DNA of 64,000 bases from Deltaproteobacteria bacterium (GTDB taxonomy: Bacteria > Desulfobacterota > Desulfobulbia > Desulfobulbales > Desulfurivibrionaceae). The stretch is from contig JAJZRO010000001.1 in the NCBI GenBank assembly GCA_021802645.1, positions 248,001 through 312,000 of the forward strand, read 5' to 3'. Below the pieces are notes generated by a model. The model ran no database searches, was not told the origin of the DNA, and worked only from the letters and a program-made list of their open reading frames with translations. Position 1 is the first letter of the stretch, and every line of letters starts with the position of its first letter. Of the stretch, positions 1-8,946 are shown in pieces. The position numbers and the translations under genes were made by a program.

Positions 1-170
1 CCCACGTGCTCCGCCACTCCTTTGCCACCCACCTGCTCGAACACGGCGCCGACCTGCGGGCGGTGCAGATGATGCTCGGCCACGCCGACATCGCCACCAC
101 CCAGATCTACACCCACGTCGATGCCAACCGGCTCAAGGCAATCCACCAGAAATACCACCCCCGCGGCTGA
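1..170 (+). CDS. Site-specific tyrosine recombinase XerC/XerD, C-terminal fragment
   Basis: The reading frame is open from base 3 to the TGA at 168-170 and continues upstream of the window, so only the last 55 residues are present. They carry the end of the tyrosine recombinase catalytic domain: [15 protein letters not shown] (catalytic Arg and His), LGH, and the nucleophile in TQIYTHV. The short tail after the tyrosine fits the Xer family, which resolves chromosome dimers at dif. Integrases of mobile elements share these motifs, but the neighbours are housekeeping genes, so XerC/XerD is preferred. XerC and XerD cannot be told apart from this part. Confidence 0.88.
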   Translation, partial: HVLRHSFATHLLEHGADLRAVQMMLGHADIATTQIYTHVDANRLKAIHQKYHPRG

Positions 171-277
171 GCGCCCCTCTGCCGGATTGCCAAAGGCCGG
201 TCAAGTACAGTAGAGTGATAGCATCCGGCCGGCGGCGATAACCGCCCCGGCTGGCGACGGCACCCTTAACTGCGGCG

Positions 278-2971
278 ATGCTTTCCATGGACGTGATCAC
301 CACCCACCTCAATGCCGACTTCGACGCCCTCGCCGCCATGGTGGCCGCCAAAAAGCTCTACCCCCAGGCGATCCTCGCCTTTTCCGGCGCCCAGGAAAAA
401 AACCTGCGCGACTTCTTCGTCCAGTCGGTGCAGTATCTTTACAACTTCCAGCGCCTCAAGAACCTGGACCTCAGCCAGGTGACGCGGCTGATCGTGGTCG
501 ATACCCGCCAGGCCTCGCGCATCGGCCCCTTTGCCGACTGCCTCAAGAACCCCGGCCTCGAACTCCACCTCTACGACCACCACCCGGATACGGCCGAGGA
601 TCTGCACGGCAGCGTCGAGGTGGTGCGCCAGGTGGGCTCCACCACCACCATCCTCACCGACCTCATCCGCCAGCAGAAGCTCCCGCTCAGTACCGAGGAC
701 GCCACCCTCATGGCCATGGGCATCTACGAGGACACCGGCTCCTTCCTCTTCGACACCACCACCCCGGCGGACCATCAGGCCGCCGCCTGGCTGGTGGCCC
801 AAGGTGCCAACCTCAACATCGTCTCGCAGTTCATCGCCCAGGAACTCACCACCAGCGAGGTGGCCCTGCTGCACGAGCTGATCAAGGCGGCGACCACCTA
901 CACCATCCGCGGGGTGGACATCGTGGTGACCAAGATCATCGTGCCCCGCTACATCGACGAATTCGCCCTGCTGGTCCGGCGGTTCATGACCATGGAGAAC
1001 TGCAATACCCTCTTTGCCCTGGCCCAGATGGGCGACCGCACCTACCTCATCGCCCGCAGCCGCATCCCCGAGGTCAATGCCGGCGACATCGCCCGCGACT
1101 TCGGCGGCGGCGGCCATGCCTCGGCCGCCTCGGCCACCATCAAGGAGCTCACCCTGATCGAGGCGGAGGAGAAGCTGATCCAACTGTTGCACAAACACGT
1201 GCATCCGGAGAAGATCGCCGGCGAGCTGATGAGCGCCCCGGCCATCACCATCGGGCCGGACCTCACCATCACCGAGGCGGACGAAGAATTGAACCGGTAC
1301 AACGTGACGGTGCTGCCGGTGGTGGACGACCAGCGGCAGGTGATCGGCCTCATCTCCCGCCGGGTGGCCGGCAAGGCGATCCACCTCGGGCTCGGCAGCC
1401 AGAAGGTGAGCGACTACATGACCACCGAGTTCGCCACCCTGCCCTCCTCCGCCACCCTGGCCGAGATCCAGGAGATCATCATCGAGCACCGCCAACGCAT
1501 CATCCCGGTGGTGGACAACGGCGAACTTGCGGGGGTCATCACCCGCACCGACCTCTTGAACCTGCTGGTCAACGACCCGGCCCACCTGCCGCGCAACCTG
1601 GTGGCCGAGCAGCAGCCGTCCACTGAACGCCATCGCAACCTCCAGAACCTCATGGTGGAGCAGCTCGCCCGGCCGCTCGTCGTGCTGCTCCGCACCATCG
1701 GCGAGGTGGCGCAACGGCACAATATGCGGGCTTACGCGGTCGGTGGTTTTGTCCGCGACCTCATGCTCCACATCAGGAACCTCGACCTCGACATCGTGGT
1801 GGAGGGCGACGGCATCGCCTTTGCCAAGCAGCTCGCCAAGGAATTGCAGGGCGAGGTGCGCGTCCACAAGAAGTTCAACACCGCGCTCATCTTATTGCCG
1901 GGCGGCCAGCGGATCGACATCGCCACCGCCCGCCTGGAATATTACGACTACCCGGCCGCCATGCCGACGGTGGAACTCTCCTCCCTCAAGCTCGACCTCT
2001 TCCGCCGCGATTTCACCATCAACGCCATGGCCATCCACCTGAACCCCGACACCTTCGGCACCCTGGCGGATTTCTTCAACTGCCAGAACGACCTCAAGGA
2101 CCGCAAGATCCGGGTGCTGCACAACCTGAGCTTTGTCGAGGACCCCACCCGCATCTTCCGCGCCATCCGCTTCGAACAGCGCATGGGCTTTGCCATTGGC
2201 CAGCACACCGAACGACTCATCAAAAATGCGGTGAAGATGGACCTCTTCGACCGCTTCTTCGGCTATCGCTTCTTTGGGGAACTGAAACTGATGCTCAGCG
2301 AAGAAAACCCTCTGCCGGCGATCAAGCGGCTGGCCGGCTTCGGGCTTTTGCCGTTCCTCCATCCCAAACTGACGTTCCACCCCCGCCAGGAGACCCTGCT
2401 CGACGAGGTGGGCCGGGCGCTCACCTGGCACCGACTCCTCTTTCTCGACGAGCCGTGCGAGCAATGGGAGATCTACCTGCTGGCGTTGATGACGAGTCTC
2501 CAGGCCAAGGACCTCGCGGCCTTTTGTGAACGCTTCGAGGTCCCGGCCCGCTCCCGGCAGCTGCTGGTGAAGGAAAAGATCGAGACCGGCAAGGTGGCCA
2601 CCGTGCTGCGCCGGGCGGTGCCGGCCGCCAACAGCGCCATCTACCATCTGTTCGAGAATTGCCGCACCGAAGGGCTGCTGCTGCTCATGGGGCTGGTGCG
2701 CAAAAAGGCGGCCAAGAAGGCGATCTCGCTCTACGTCACCGACCTGCGCCAGGCCGAGACCGAACTCACCGGCGACGACCTCAAGGCCATGGGCTACCCG
2801 GTCGGCCCGCTTTACGGTGAGATGCTCCGCGTCTTGCTGGATGCCCGGCTCGACAATGTGGTGCGGAATCGCGAGGAAGAGGCGGCCTTTCTCCGGCAGC
2901 GCTATCCGGTGAACAAGGCAAAGAAACTCGGCCGTCATGCGACGGCCGCAACCCCCAGAACGGAAGAGTAA
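278..2971 (+). CDS. DHH / tandem CBS / tRNA nucleotidyltransferase (poly(A) polymerase) fusion protein
   Basis: An 897-residue three-part protein. Residues 5-300 are a DHH phosphoesterase-like domain (THLNADFDALAAM near residue 9, DHHPD at 100-104, the glycine-rich GGGGHASAA near 276). Residues 315-435 hold two CBS motifs, which usually bind adenine nucleotides. From about 485 on there is a class II nucleotidyltransferase/poly(A) polymerase fold (AYAVGGFVRDL, LDLDIVVEGDG, RRDFTINAMAI, DPTRIFRAIRFEQR). This architecture is known in deltaproteobacteria and is annotated as A-adding tRNA nucleotidyltransferase, completing the CCA end of tRNA. An ATG nine bases downstream (287) is an alternative start. 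It shares one base with the next gene, so the two are probably co-transcribed. Confidence 0.9.
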   Translation: MLSMDVITTHLNADFDALAAMVAAKKLYPQAILAFSGAQEKNLRDFFVQSVQYLYNFQRLKNLDLSQVTRLIVVDTRQASRIGPFADCLKNPGLELHLYDHHPDTAEDLHGSVEVVRQVGSTTTILTDLIRQQKLPLSTEDATLMAMGIYEDTGSFLFDTTTPADHQAAAWLVAQGANLNIVSQFIAQELTTSEVALLHELIKAATTYTIRGVDIVVTKIIVPRYIDEFALLVRRFMTMENCNTLFALAQMGDRTYLIARSRIPEVNAGDIARDFGGGGHASAASATIKELTLIEAEEKLIQLLHKHVHPEKIAGELMSAPAITIGPDLTITEADEELNRYNVTVLPVVDDQRQVIGLISRRVAGKAIHLGLGSQKVSDYMTTEFATLPSSATLAEIQEIIIEHRQRIIPVVDNGELAGVITRTDLLNLLVNDPAHLPRNLVAEQQPSTERHRNLQNLMVEQLARPLVVLLRTIGEVAQRHNMRAYAVGGFVRDLMLHIRNLDLDIVVEGDGIAFAKQLAKELQGEVRVHKKFNTALILLPGGQRIDIATARLEYYDYPAAMPTVELSSLKLDLFRRDFTINAMAIHLNPDTFGTLADFFNCQNDLKDRKIRVLHNLSFVEDPTRIFRAIRFEQRMGFAIGQHTERLIKNAVKMDLFDRFFGYRFFGELKLMLSEENPLPAIKRLAGFGLLPFLHPKLTFHPRQETLLDEVGRALTWHRLLFLDEPCEQWEIYLLALMTSLQAKDLAAFCERFEVPARSRQLLVKEKIETGKVATVLRRAVPAANSAIYHLFENCRTEGLLLLMGLVRKKAAKKAISLYVTDLRQAETELTGDDLKAMGYPVGPLYGEMLRVLLDARLDNVVRNREEEAAFLRQRYPVNKAKKLGRHATAATPRTEE

Positions 2972-3594
2972 TGCATATCGACCGCTTTGTGCAGGAATTC
3001 GCGATCCTGGCCCCAGCCTTTCTGCTGGCCATCACCGTGCATGAATTTGCCCACGGCTACGTGGCGTTTCGCCTCGGCGACCCGACCGCCGAGCGCCAGG
3101 GGCGACTGACCCTCAACCCGCTCAAGCACCTTGACCTGTTCGGGGTGCTCGCCTTTTTCCTCATGAAGATCGGCTGGGCCAAGCCGGTGCCGGTGGACTC
3201 GCGCTACTTCAAGGAACCGCGGCGTGATCTGCTGTGGGTGTCGCTGGCCGGTATCGGGGCCAACTGCGGGCTGGCGGTGGGCTGCGGCGTGCTGGTGCGG
3301 CTTTTGGCCACCCTGGCCGGCAGGGTGCCGATGTTCTTCCTCTACCCCTTGCTGCGTATGCTGGTCGCCGGGGTATGGATTAACCTGATGCTGGCGATCT
3401 TCAACCTGCTCCCGATTCCGCCGCTCGACGGCAGCAAGGTGCTCGCCAGCCTGCTGCCGCCCCGCGCCGGTGCCAGCTATGCCAAGCTCGAACCCTTCGG
3501 CTTCTTCCTCCTGCTGGCCCTCTTCTACGCCGGGGTCATCGAGCGGGTCATGGTACCGCTCATTGTGGTGGCGCAAAAACTTCTCCTCAGTTGA
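2971..3594 (+). CDS. M50 family (site-2-protease-like) membrane metalloprotease
   Basis: A 207-residue protein of several hydrophobic segments. HEFAH at residues 24-28 is the zinc-binding HExxH motif, and PPLDGS near 150 is the second conserved motif (NxxPxxxLDG) that supplies the third ligand. The length and the AITVHEFAHGYVA opening match the short, PDZ-less rhomboid-independent S2P group found next to translation genes in many bacteria. It presumably cuts a membrane-spanning substrate, which cannot be named. The start codon overlaps the stop codon of the preceding gene by one base (TAATG), which points to translational coupling. Confidence 0.9.
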   Translation: MHIDRFVQEFAILAPAFLLAITVHEFAHGYVAFRLGDPTAERQGRLTLNPLKHLDLFGVLAFFLMKIGWAKPVPVDSRYFKEPRRDLLWVSLAGIGANCGLAVGCGVLVRLLATLAGRVPMFFLYPLLRMLVAGVWINLMLAIFNLLPIPPLDGSKVLASLLPPRAGASYAKLEPFGFFLLLALFYAGVIERVMVPLIVVAQKLLLS

Positions 3595-3648
3595 ACCTGC
3601 CGATCCGCCTCAAGACAGGGGCACCCGCGCTGAACGTTTGATTGCGCC

Positions 3649-5385
3649 CTATTTGCCGCCTTTGCGGCGATTGCCGGGCTTGCCGGCGCCAAAAGGGCCG
3701 GCTGGCTTGCGCCCCTTGCCGGGGAAAGGTTTCTTGCCATATGGCTTGGCGGGCCGCGGACCCTGCTCGCCCGCCACCTCGACCGCCACCTGCCGCCCCT
3801 TGACCCGCAGCGCGTGCAGCGCCTCCATCACTTGCTGGGTGAAGCGGCTGTCCGCCTCGATGAAGCTCACGGTCTCCTTGATTTCGATGCGGCCGATGCG
3901 GATGCGGGCGCCCACGTTGGCGGCGTTGATCTGGCCGATGAGCTGCTCCGGCCGCACACCGTCCTTGCGCCCCGCGCTCACGGCCAAACGGGCCATGGGA
4001 TGGCGGGTTGCCAATTTCCCAGGCGCCTTGGCCTCCCACGGCGCTTTCACCCCCCGCTCCTCACGCACATTGAGGTCCGGGGCATCGCGGTACGCCTCGC
4101 GCACGCGGGCCAACTCCAGGGCGGCCACCCGCCGGATCAACTCCTCGCGGCCAACCTCGGCCAATTGCTCCTCAAGGCCCGGCAGCAAGGGGGCCAAGGC
4201 CTCCTCGTCCACCTCGGCGGCCAGCAGCGCTTCGATGCGATTCCTGAGCTTCAGCGCGCAGATCTCCTGGCCCGAGGGGAGCCGCCCCTGCTCGAAACGG
4301 CGCTTCAGTTTCTGCTCGATCTCGGCGATCCGGTGGCGCTCCCGCAGGTGGACGATGACGATGGAGGTGCCGGTCTTGCCGGCCCGGCCGGTGCGGCCGC
4401 TGCGATGGGTGTAGTTGGCGATGTCGTCCGGCAGGTTGTAGTTGATCACGTGGCTCAGGTCCTGAACGTCGAGCCCGCGGGCCGCCACATCGGTGGCCAC
4501 CAGGAGTTGCAGGGTGCGGCGCCGGAACTTCTGCATCACCGCGTCGCGCTGGCTCTGGGAGAGGTCGCCGTGCAGGGCGTCGGCATTGTAGCCGTCGGCC
4601 ATGAGCTGGTCGGCGATCTCCTTGGTGTCCTGGCGGGTGCGGCAGAAGATGATGGCGTAGATATCCGGCGTGCTGTCGGCAATGCGCCGCAGGGCCTGAT
4701 ACTTGTCCTTGGCGTGGACCAGGTAGTAGACGTGGCGGACGTTCTCGGTGCCGGCGTTGCGCTGGCCCACCGTGATCTCGGCAGGTTCGTGCATGTAAGT
4801 ATTGGCGATCGCCGCCACCTCGCGGCCCATGGTGGCGGAAAAGAGCAGGGTGGTCTTGTCGTCCGGCGTCTCGGCAAGGATGGCGGTGAGTTCCTCCTGA
4901 AAGCCCATCTGCAGCATCTCGTCCGCCTCGTCGAGCACCACGAAGCGAATGGCGGCAATGTCCACCTTGCGCCGCCGGATGAGGTCGTTGAGCCTCCCCG
5001 GGGTGGCGACCAGAATCTGCACCCCCTTGCGCAGCGCCTCGATCTGGTAGTCGATCCGCGCCCCGCCGTAGACCGCGACCACCCGAATGCCCGGCAGGTG
5101 CTTGGCAAAGAGGGCGAGGTCCCTGGCCACCTGCATGCAGAGCTCCCGGGTCGGGCAGAGCACCAGGGCCTGGGTCGGCCCCTTGGGTGCGATCAACTGC
5201 AACAGCGGGATGCCGAAGGCCGCGGTCTTGCCGGTGCCGGTCTGGGCCAGACTGATGCAGTCGCGCTGCTCCGCGAGGATAAAGGGGATCACCTGTTCCT
5301 GCACCGGGGTGGGCTCGACGATGCCGAGTTCAGCAAGACCCTGGAGCAACTCCTCCCGGATTCCAAATTCCGCAAATGATGGCAT
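3649..5385 (-). CDS. DEAD-box ATP-dependent RNA helicase with DbpA-type C-terminal RNA-binding domain
   Basis: A 578-residue helicase of the DeaD/CshA type. All core motifs are visible: Q motif in the first 30 residues, Walker A AQTGTGKT at 47-54, PTRELCMQ, VLDEADE, SAT, HGDLSQSQRD, VATDVAARGLDV and HRSGRTGRAG. A Gly/Lys-rich basic tail follows a DbpA-like RNA-binding domain (around 440-520, with IGRIEIKETVSFIEAD). It would remodel structured RNA in ribosome assembly or cold adaptation. The open frame extends 50 codons further upstream but that part runs into repeat-derived sequence, and MPSFAEFGIREELLQGL at 5385 matches the family N terminus, so that start is used. A leader of about 300 nt with its own promoter and terminator lies upstream. 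Confidence 0.92.
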   Translation of the reverse strand: MPSFAEFGIREELLQGLAELGIVEPTPVQEQVIPFILAEQRDCISLAQTGTGKTAAFGIPLLQLIAPKGPTQALVLCPTRELCMQVARDLALFAKHLPGIRVVAVYGGARIDYQIEALRKGVQILVATPGRLNDLIRRRKVDIAAIRFVVLDEADEMLQMGFQEELTAILAETPDDKTTLLFSATMGREVAAIANTYMHEPAEITVGQRNAGTENVRHVYYLVHAKDKYQALRRIADSTPDIYAIIFCRTRQDTKEIADQLMADGYNADALHGDLSQSQRDAVMQKFRRRTLQLLVATDVAARGLDVQDLSHVINYNLPDDIANYTHRSGRTGRAGKTGTSIVIVHLRERHRIAEIEQKLKRRFEQGRLPSGQEICALKLRNRIEALLAAEVDEEALAPLLPGLEEQLAEVGREELIRRVAALELARVREAYRDAPDLNVREERGVKAPWEAKAPGKLATRHPMARLAVSAGRKDGVRPEQLIGQINAANVGARIRIGRIEIKETVSFIEADSRFTQQVMEALHALRVKGRQVAVEVAGEQGPRPAKPYGKKPFPGKGRKPAGPFGAGKPGNRRKGGK

Positions 5386-5484
5386 GATGGTCTTCTTTTT
5401 GTGCTGGATGTTGCGCGGTCGCTGACCACAAAGGGATTCACCCGGGTTGTGCCAGGTGAAGATGGCACGTTCGGAGAGTACTGT

Positions 5485-5588
5485 CCCTTTTCTTTGCGTG
5501 CCGTGATGCCCGCAGGGTGCAAAAGCAGGCGGCAAGAAAAGGGCGCCCGACTGTCCGGCCCCTTCGGGCTTCCCGCAGGTACTCGCTG
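5485..5588 (-). repeat. Dispersed repeat, copy 1 (inverted relative to copy at 46832)
   Basis: Read on the minus strand, this stretch matches 46832-46937 over about 105 bases with roughly 80% identity by eye, including an identical 20-plus-base core that contains GTCGGGCGCCCTTTTCTTGC. Both copies also carry a partly self-complementary end (CCCTTTTCTT against AAGAAAAGGG). Both lie in intergenic DNA and generate spurious open frames with similar peptides (RQEKGARLS). No transposase is near either copy. Confidence 0.75.
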
Positions 5589-5598
5589 AAAAAGAAAT

Positions 5599-5635
5599 AA
5601 AAAAACCGCCCGTTCCCTACCAAAGGAACGTGCGG
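5599..5635 (-). terminator. Rho-independent terminator
   Basis: On the minus strand a stem of CCGC/GCGG plus CGTTCC/GGAACG (one internal mismatch, 8-base loop) is followed directly by seven U residues. It ends the short transcript predicted from the promoter at 5693-5721 and lies upstream of the DEAD-box helicase gene. Confidence 0.8.
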
Positions 5636-5686
5636 CTCACCTTCCTGGGTTGTCCTCCGGTAACCATCTCCCACTGGCCACGAAGA
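5599..5686 (-). ncRNA. Candidate small RNA or attenuated leader, about 88 nt
   Basis: A promoter (5693-5721) and a strong intrinsic terminator (5599-5635) on the minus strand bracket about 88 nt without a convincing reading frame. The RNA has several GGA motifs (GTGGGAGA, CCGGAGGAC, CCAGGAAGG, AGGGAACG), some in potential hairpin loops, for instance GGTT/AACC around ACCGGAGGAC. It could be a free small RNA, perhaps a CsrA ligand, or the attenuated leader of the helicase gene 214 bases downstream. It does not match the SRP, 6S or c-di-GMP riboswitch patterns that I know. Confidence 0.45.
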
Positions 5687-5692
5687 ATCAAG

Positions 5693-5721
5693 GATATACC
5701 ACACCGGTTCGAAAAAAGCAA
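5693..5721 (-). promoter_or_regulatory. Sigma-70-type promoter
   Basis: On the minus strand TTGCTT (5721-5716) and TATATC (5698-5693) are separated by 17 bases. Transcription would start near 5686 and run into the terminator at 5599-5635 or, by read-through, into the helicase gene. Confidence 0.55.
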
Positions 5722-6086
5722 ATGCGCCCGCGAAAGGTTGCCCTGCACCGGCCAGGCCTCCAGGCAGGGCGGGCCTCAGGGGCGTGGGATCCGGCACCAA
5801 CGACTACGGCCGCAGGCCCATCGAACTGGACGAGTTGGTGGAAAAACTGCCCATTGCCCTGCCCGACTCAGGGGCGTCACAGGCACAGCCAAAACATGAT
5901 ATCATTGGGGACAGCCCCTGCGGACAATGCGCTGGGGACGAGATGGGCCACCGATTCACCTTCGCGTCATCAGGGAACCGCCGTGATATGATACCGTTTT
6001 GAACATCTGCGGATATCCGCGGCGAGGAAGGCACGCATCTCGCCCCCTGATCCGCCTTTTCCCGCAGGCCGGAAGGACTCTCACGC

Positions 6087-8933
6087 ATGGTCGAAAAACA
6101 AGAGGTCCATACGCAGGCCGAGGTCCTGATCGCGATAGCGGAGGAAATGGTGCGCGAACTGCACAAAGAGCGCCACCAGCATCCGCCGATCACCCTTGCC
6201 AGCTCCCTGGAAAATGATCTTGGCCTGGACAGCCTTGCCAAGGTGGAACTCCTCACCCGCCTGGAACGGCGCTTCCGGATCAGGCTGTCGGAAAAAAACC
6301 TCGCAGAGGCGGAGTTCCTGCGGGACCTGCTCGAAGCGCTCGTTGCCGCCCAACCCCTGACCGAGCCCCTTGCCACCTTGCCCGCGGAACCGGCGATTGC
6401 CGCGCAACCGCCCACTCCTGCCGTCAACGCTGCCACCCTGCTGGACGTGCTTGCCTGGCATGACCGCGCCTCCCCCGATCATCCGCACATCACCCTTTGC
6501 CACGAGGATGGCACCCAGGAACAGCTCTCTTTTCATGGACTCAGCCAAGAGGCGGCAGCCGTTGCCGCCGGCCTGCGGCGACACGGCCTGCTACCGGGCC
6601 AAGCGGTCGCCTTGATGCTGCCCACGTGCCTCGACTATTTTTTCAGTTTCTTCGGGGTGCTTCTCGCCGGCGGGGTGCCGGTGCCGCTCTACCCTCCAGC
6701 CCGGCCCTCCCAGATCGAAGAGCATCTGCGCAGACACCGGGGCATCCTCGACAACGCCCTCACCGCCATGATCATCACCGACCAGCAGACCAGGCCCCTG
6801 GCCAGACTCTTAAAGGGGCAGGTGGAAACGCTGCGTTCGGCCTTTACCGCGGCGGAACTTCGCGCCGCTGGCCCCCTTCTCTCCCGCCATGTGGCCCGCC
6901 CCGAAGAGACCGCCTTCCTGCAATACACCTCGGGCAGCACCGGGAGCCCCAAAGGGGTGGTGCTCTCCCACGCCAACCTCCTTGCCAATATCCGCGCCAT
7001 GGGGAAGGCCGTCGAGGCAAGTGCCGCGGATGTCTTTGTCAGCTGGCTGCCCCTCTACCATGACATGGGACTGATCGGTGCCTGGCTTGGCAGTCTCTAC
7101 TACGGATGCCGCCTGGTGATCATGTCGCCGCTCGCCTTTCTGCTCCATCCGGCAAAGTGGCTGTGGGCCATCCACCACCACCGGGGCACCCTTTCCGCCT
7201 CGCCCAACTTCGGCTTCGAGCTCTGCCTCAACAAGATCGACGAACGCGACCTCGAAGGTCTCGACCTCAGCTCCTGGCGGTTGGCCTGCAACGGCGCCGA
7301 ACCGGTGAGCCCGCTGACCATAAGCAGATTCTGCGAGCGATTCAGCCGCCACGGCTTTCGTTCTCAGGCAATGGCCCCGGTCTACGGGCTCGCCGAAGCG
7401 TCGGTGGGTCTTGCCTTCCCGCCCTTGGGGAGAGCCCCGCTGATCGACTGCGTCGAGCGGGAGCCGTTCGTGGCGGAGGGCCGGGCCCTTCCGGCCGCAG
7501 ACACGGCAGAGAAGAAAGCGCCCCCCCTTTGCTTTGTCTCCTGCGGCAAACCGCTTGCCGGCCACGCCATCCGCATTGCCGATGACTTTGACATCGAGCT
7601 GCCGGAGCGCACGGAGGGCAGGGTGCAGTTCATGGGCCCCTCGGCGACCAGCGGCTACTTCCGCAACCCCGAGGAGAATGCACGCCTCTTCCATGGCCCG
7701 TGGCTCGACTCCGGCGATCTCGGCTACCTGGCGGCTGACGACCTCTATATCACCAGCCGCCGCAAAGACATCATCATCCGAGGCGGCAGGAACATCTATC
7801 CCCACGAACTGGAAGAGGCCATCGGCGAGATCGCCGGCATCCGCAAGGGCTGCGTGGCGGTCTTTGGCCACAGCGATCGACTCTCCGGCACGGAAAGGCT
7901 GGTGGTCATCGCGGAAACCAGGGAAAGGGAGCACGATGCGCTCCAAGAGCTGCGCCGCCAGGTGAACAGCCGCGCCACCGCCCTGATCGACCAGCCGCCC
8001 GACGAGGTTCTGCTGATGCCGCCCCACACGATCCTCAAAACCTCAAGCGGCAAACTGCGCCGCGCCGCCACCCGCGAGTTGTACACCAAGGGACTGCTTG
8101 ACAGAAAAGAGTCGGCGGTCTGGTGGCAGCTCGCCAAGCTGGGACTGGCCGGGCTCCTCCCCAGCCTGCGCCGGGGGATCAGACGGCTGCCGGAACTGCT
8201 CTACGCCGCCTATGGCTGGAGCCTCTTCTCCATTCTGGCCTTGCCGGTCTGGCTGCTGGTGGTGCTGCTGCCCAAGCGCCGGTGGCGCTGGCTGATCACC
8301 AGGACGGCGGCCCGCCTGCTTGTCTGCCTCTCCGGCACCAGGTTCACGATCAACGCCCCAGCCGCCTTGCCGAGCGACCAGCCGCTGGTGCTGGTGGCCA
8401 ATCACATGAGCTACCTGGACGCCATTGTGGTCACCGCCGCGCTCCCGCTACGGGTGAACTACACCGCGAAACGAGAACTCCGGCAACGCTTGCTAAGCCG
8501 CTGGTTCCTTGCCAGGCTGGATGTCGAATTCGTCGAGCGTTTCGACCTGGAGCAGGGCGCCATCGACACCCGGCGCATTGCCGAAAAGGGGGCCAGCGGC
8601 GCCTCCCTCTTCTTCTTCGCCGAGGGAACCTTTCAGCGCCCCCCCGGCCTGCTGCCTTTCCACATGGGCGCCTTTGTGGTCGCCGCGCAAGCCGGCTTGC
8701 CGGTGGTGCCGGTGACCATCTTGGGCACCCGGCGGCTGCTCCCCGCCGACTCCTGGTTCCCGCGCCGGGGAAGGGTGACGGTGACCATCGGCCAGCCCAT
8801 CATGCCCAAAGGCAGGGAGTGGACGGATGCGGTCGCCCTCCGAGACGCCATCCGCCAGAAGATCCTGACCGACTGCGGCGAGCCGGACCTGGCGGAGAGC
8901 AACCCGCCGATCCCGGCCAACCCAACCCCATGA
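6087..8933 (+). CDS. ACP / fatty acyl-AMP ligase / PlsC acyltransferase fusion
   Basis: A 948-residue fusion. Residues 5-90 are an acyl carrier protein domain with the phosphopantetheine site DLGLDSL (Ser49). Residues 115-660 are an AMP-forming acyl ligase: YTSGSTGSPKGVVLSH, SWLPLYHDMGLIG (a signature of fatty acyl-AMP ligases), GPWLDSGDLGYLAADDLYI. The C terminus, after hydrophobic segments near 700-735, is a PlsC/LPLAT acyltransferase with VANHMSYLD (HX4D, about 770) and FFAEGTFQRPPG (about 842). The protein could activate a fatty acid, load it on its own carrier domain and pass it to a lysophospholipid or other acceptor at the membrane. A long-chain acyl-CoA synthetase gene follows 13 bases downstream. 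Confidence 0.88.
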   Translation: MVEKQEVHTQAEVLIAIAEEMVRELHKERHQHPPITLASSLENDLGLDSLAKVELLTRLERRFRIRLSEKNLAEAEFLRDLLEALVAAQPLTEPLATLPAEPAIAAQPPTPAVNAATLLDVLAWHDRASPDHPHITLCHEDGTQEQLSFHGLSQEAAAVAAGLRRHGLLPGQAVALMLPTCLDYFFSFFGVLLAGGVPVPLYPPARPSQIEEHLRRHRGILDNALTAMIITDQQTRPLARLLKGQVETLRSAFTAAELRAAGPLLSRHVARPEETAFLQYTSGSTGSPKGVVLSHANLLANIRAMGKAVEASAADVFVSWLPLYHDMGLIGAWLGSLYYGCRLVIMSPLAFLLHPAKWLWAIHHHRGTLSASPNFGFELCLNKIDERDLEGLDLSSWRLACNGAEPVSPLTISRFCERFSRHGFRSQAMAPVYGLAEASVGLAFPPLGRAPLIDCVEREPFVAEGRALPAADTAEKKAPPLCFVSCGKPLAGHAIRIADDFDIELPERTEGRVQFMGPSATSGYFRNPEENARLFHGPWLDSGDLGYLAADDLYITSRRKDIIIRGGRNIYPHELEEAIGEIAGIRKGCVAVFGHSDRLSGTERLVVIAETREREHDALQELRRQVNSRATALIDQPPDEVLLMPPHTILKTSSGKLRRAATRELYTKGLLDRKESAVWWQLAKLGLAGLLPSLRRGIRRLPELLYAAYGWSLFSILALPVWLLVVLLPKRRWRWLITRTAARLLVCLSGTRFTINAPAALPSDQPLVLVANHMSYLDAIVVTAALPLRVNYTAKRELRQRLLSRWFLARLDVEFVERFDLEQGAIDTRRIAEKGASGASLFFFAEGTFQRPPGLLPFHMGAFVVAAQAGLPVVPVTILGTRRLLPADSWFPRRGRVTVTIGQPIMPKGREWTDAVALRDAIRQKILTDCGEPDLAESNPPIPANPTP

Positions 8934-8946
8934 GAGGTGCACTGCC

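Larger units (their letters stand above)
5386..6086. other. 701-bp intergenic region between divergent helicase and acyl-ligase genes
   Basis: No convincing protein gene is seen. From left to right it holds a dispersed repeat copy (5485-5588), an intrinsic terminator facing left (5599-5635), a sigma-70-like promoter facing left (5693-5721), and about 360 bp (5722-6086) with only short, unrecognised open frames. A TATGAT hexamer near 5987 may belong to the promoter of the rightward acyl-ligase gene, but no good -35 box accompanies it. Confidence 0.6.

Noticed and set aside
266-1867. Long minus-strand open frame (533 codons) opposite the DHH-CBS-nucleotidyltransferase gene
   Set aside because: It is a GC-rich shadow of a well-recognised gene and has no recognisable domain; composition is dominated by Gly, His, Asp and Val.
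3814-5379. Plus-strand open frame of 521 codons opposite the DEAD-box helicase
   Set aside because: Shadow of the helicase gene, low-complexity and without motifs.
5599-5700. SRP RNA, 6S RNA or c-di-GMP riboswitch at the promoter-terminator unit
   Set aside because: The conserved SRP core (GGAAGG-AGCAGCC) and the GEMM core are absent, and no 6S-like closing stem is seen.
5784-6002. 72-codon open frame upstream of the ACP-ligase fusion (contains RRPIELDELVEKLPIALPD)
   Set aside because: Part of it looks protein-like, but there is no ribosome binding site or recognisable family, and the second half is low quality; too little to call a gene.
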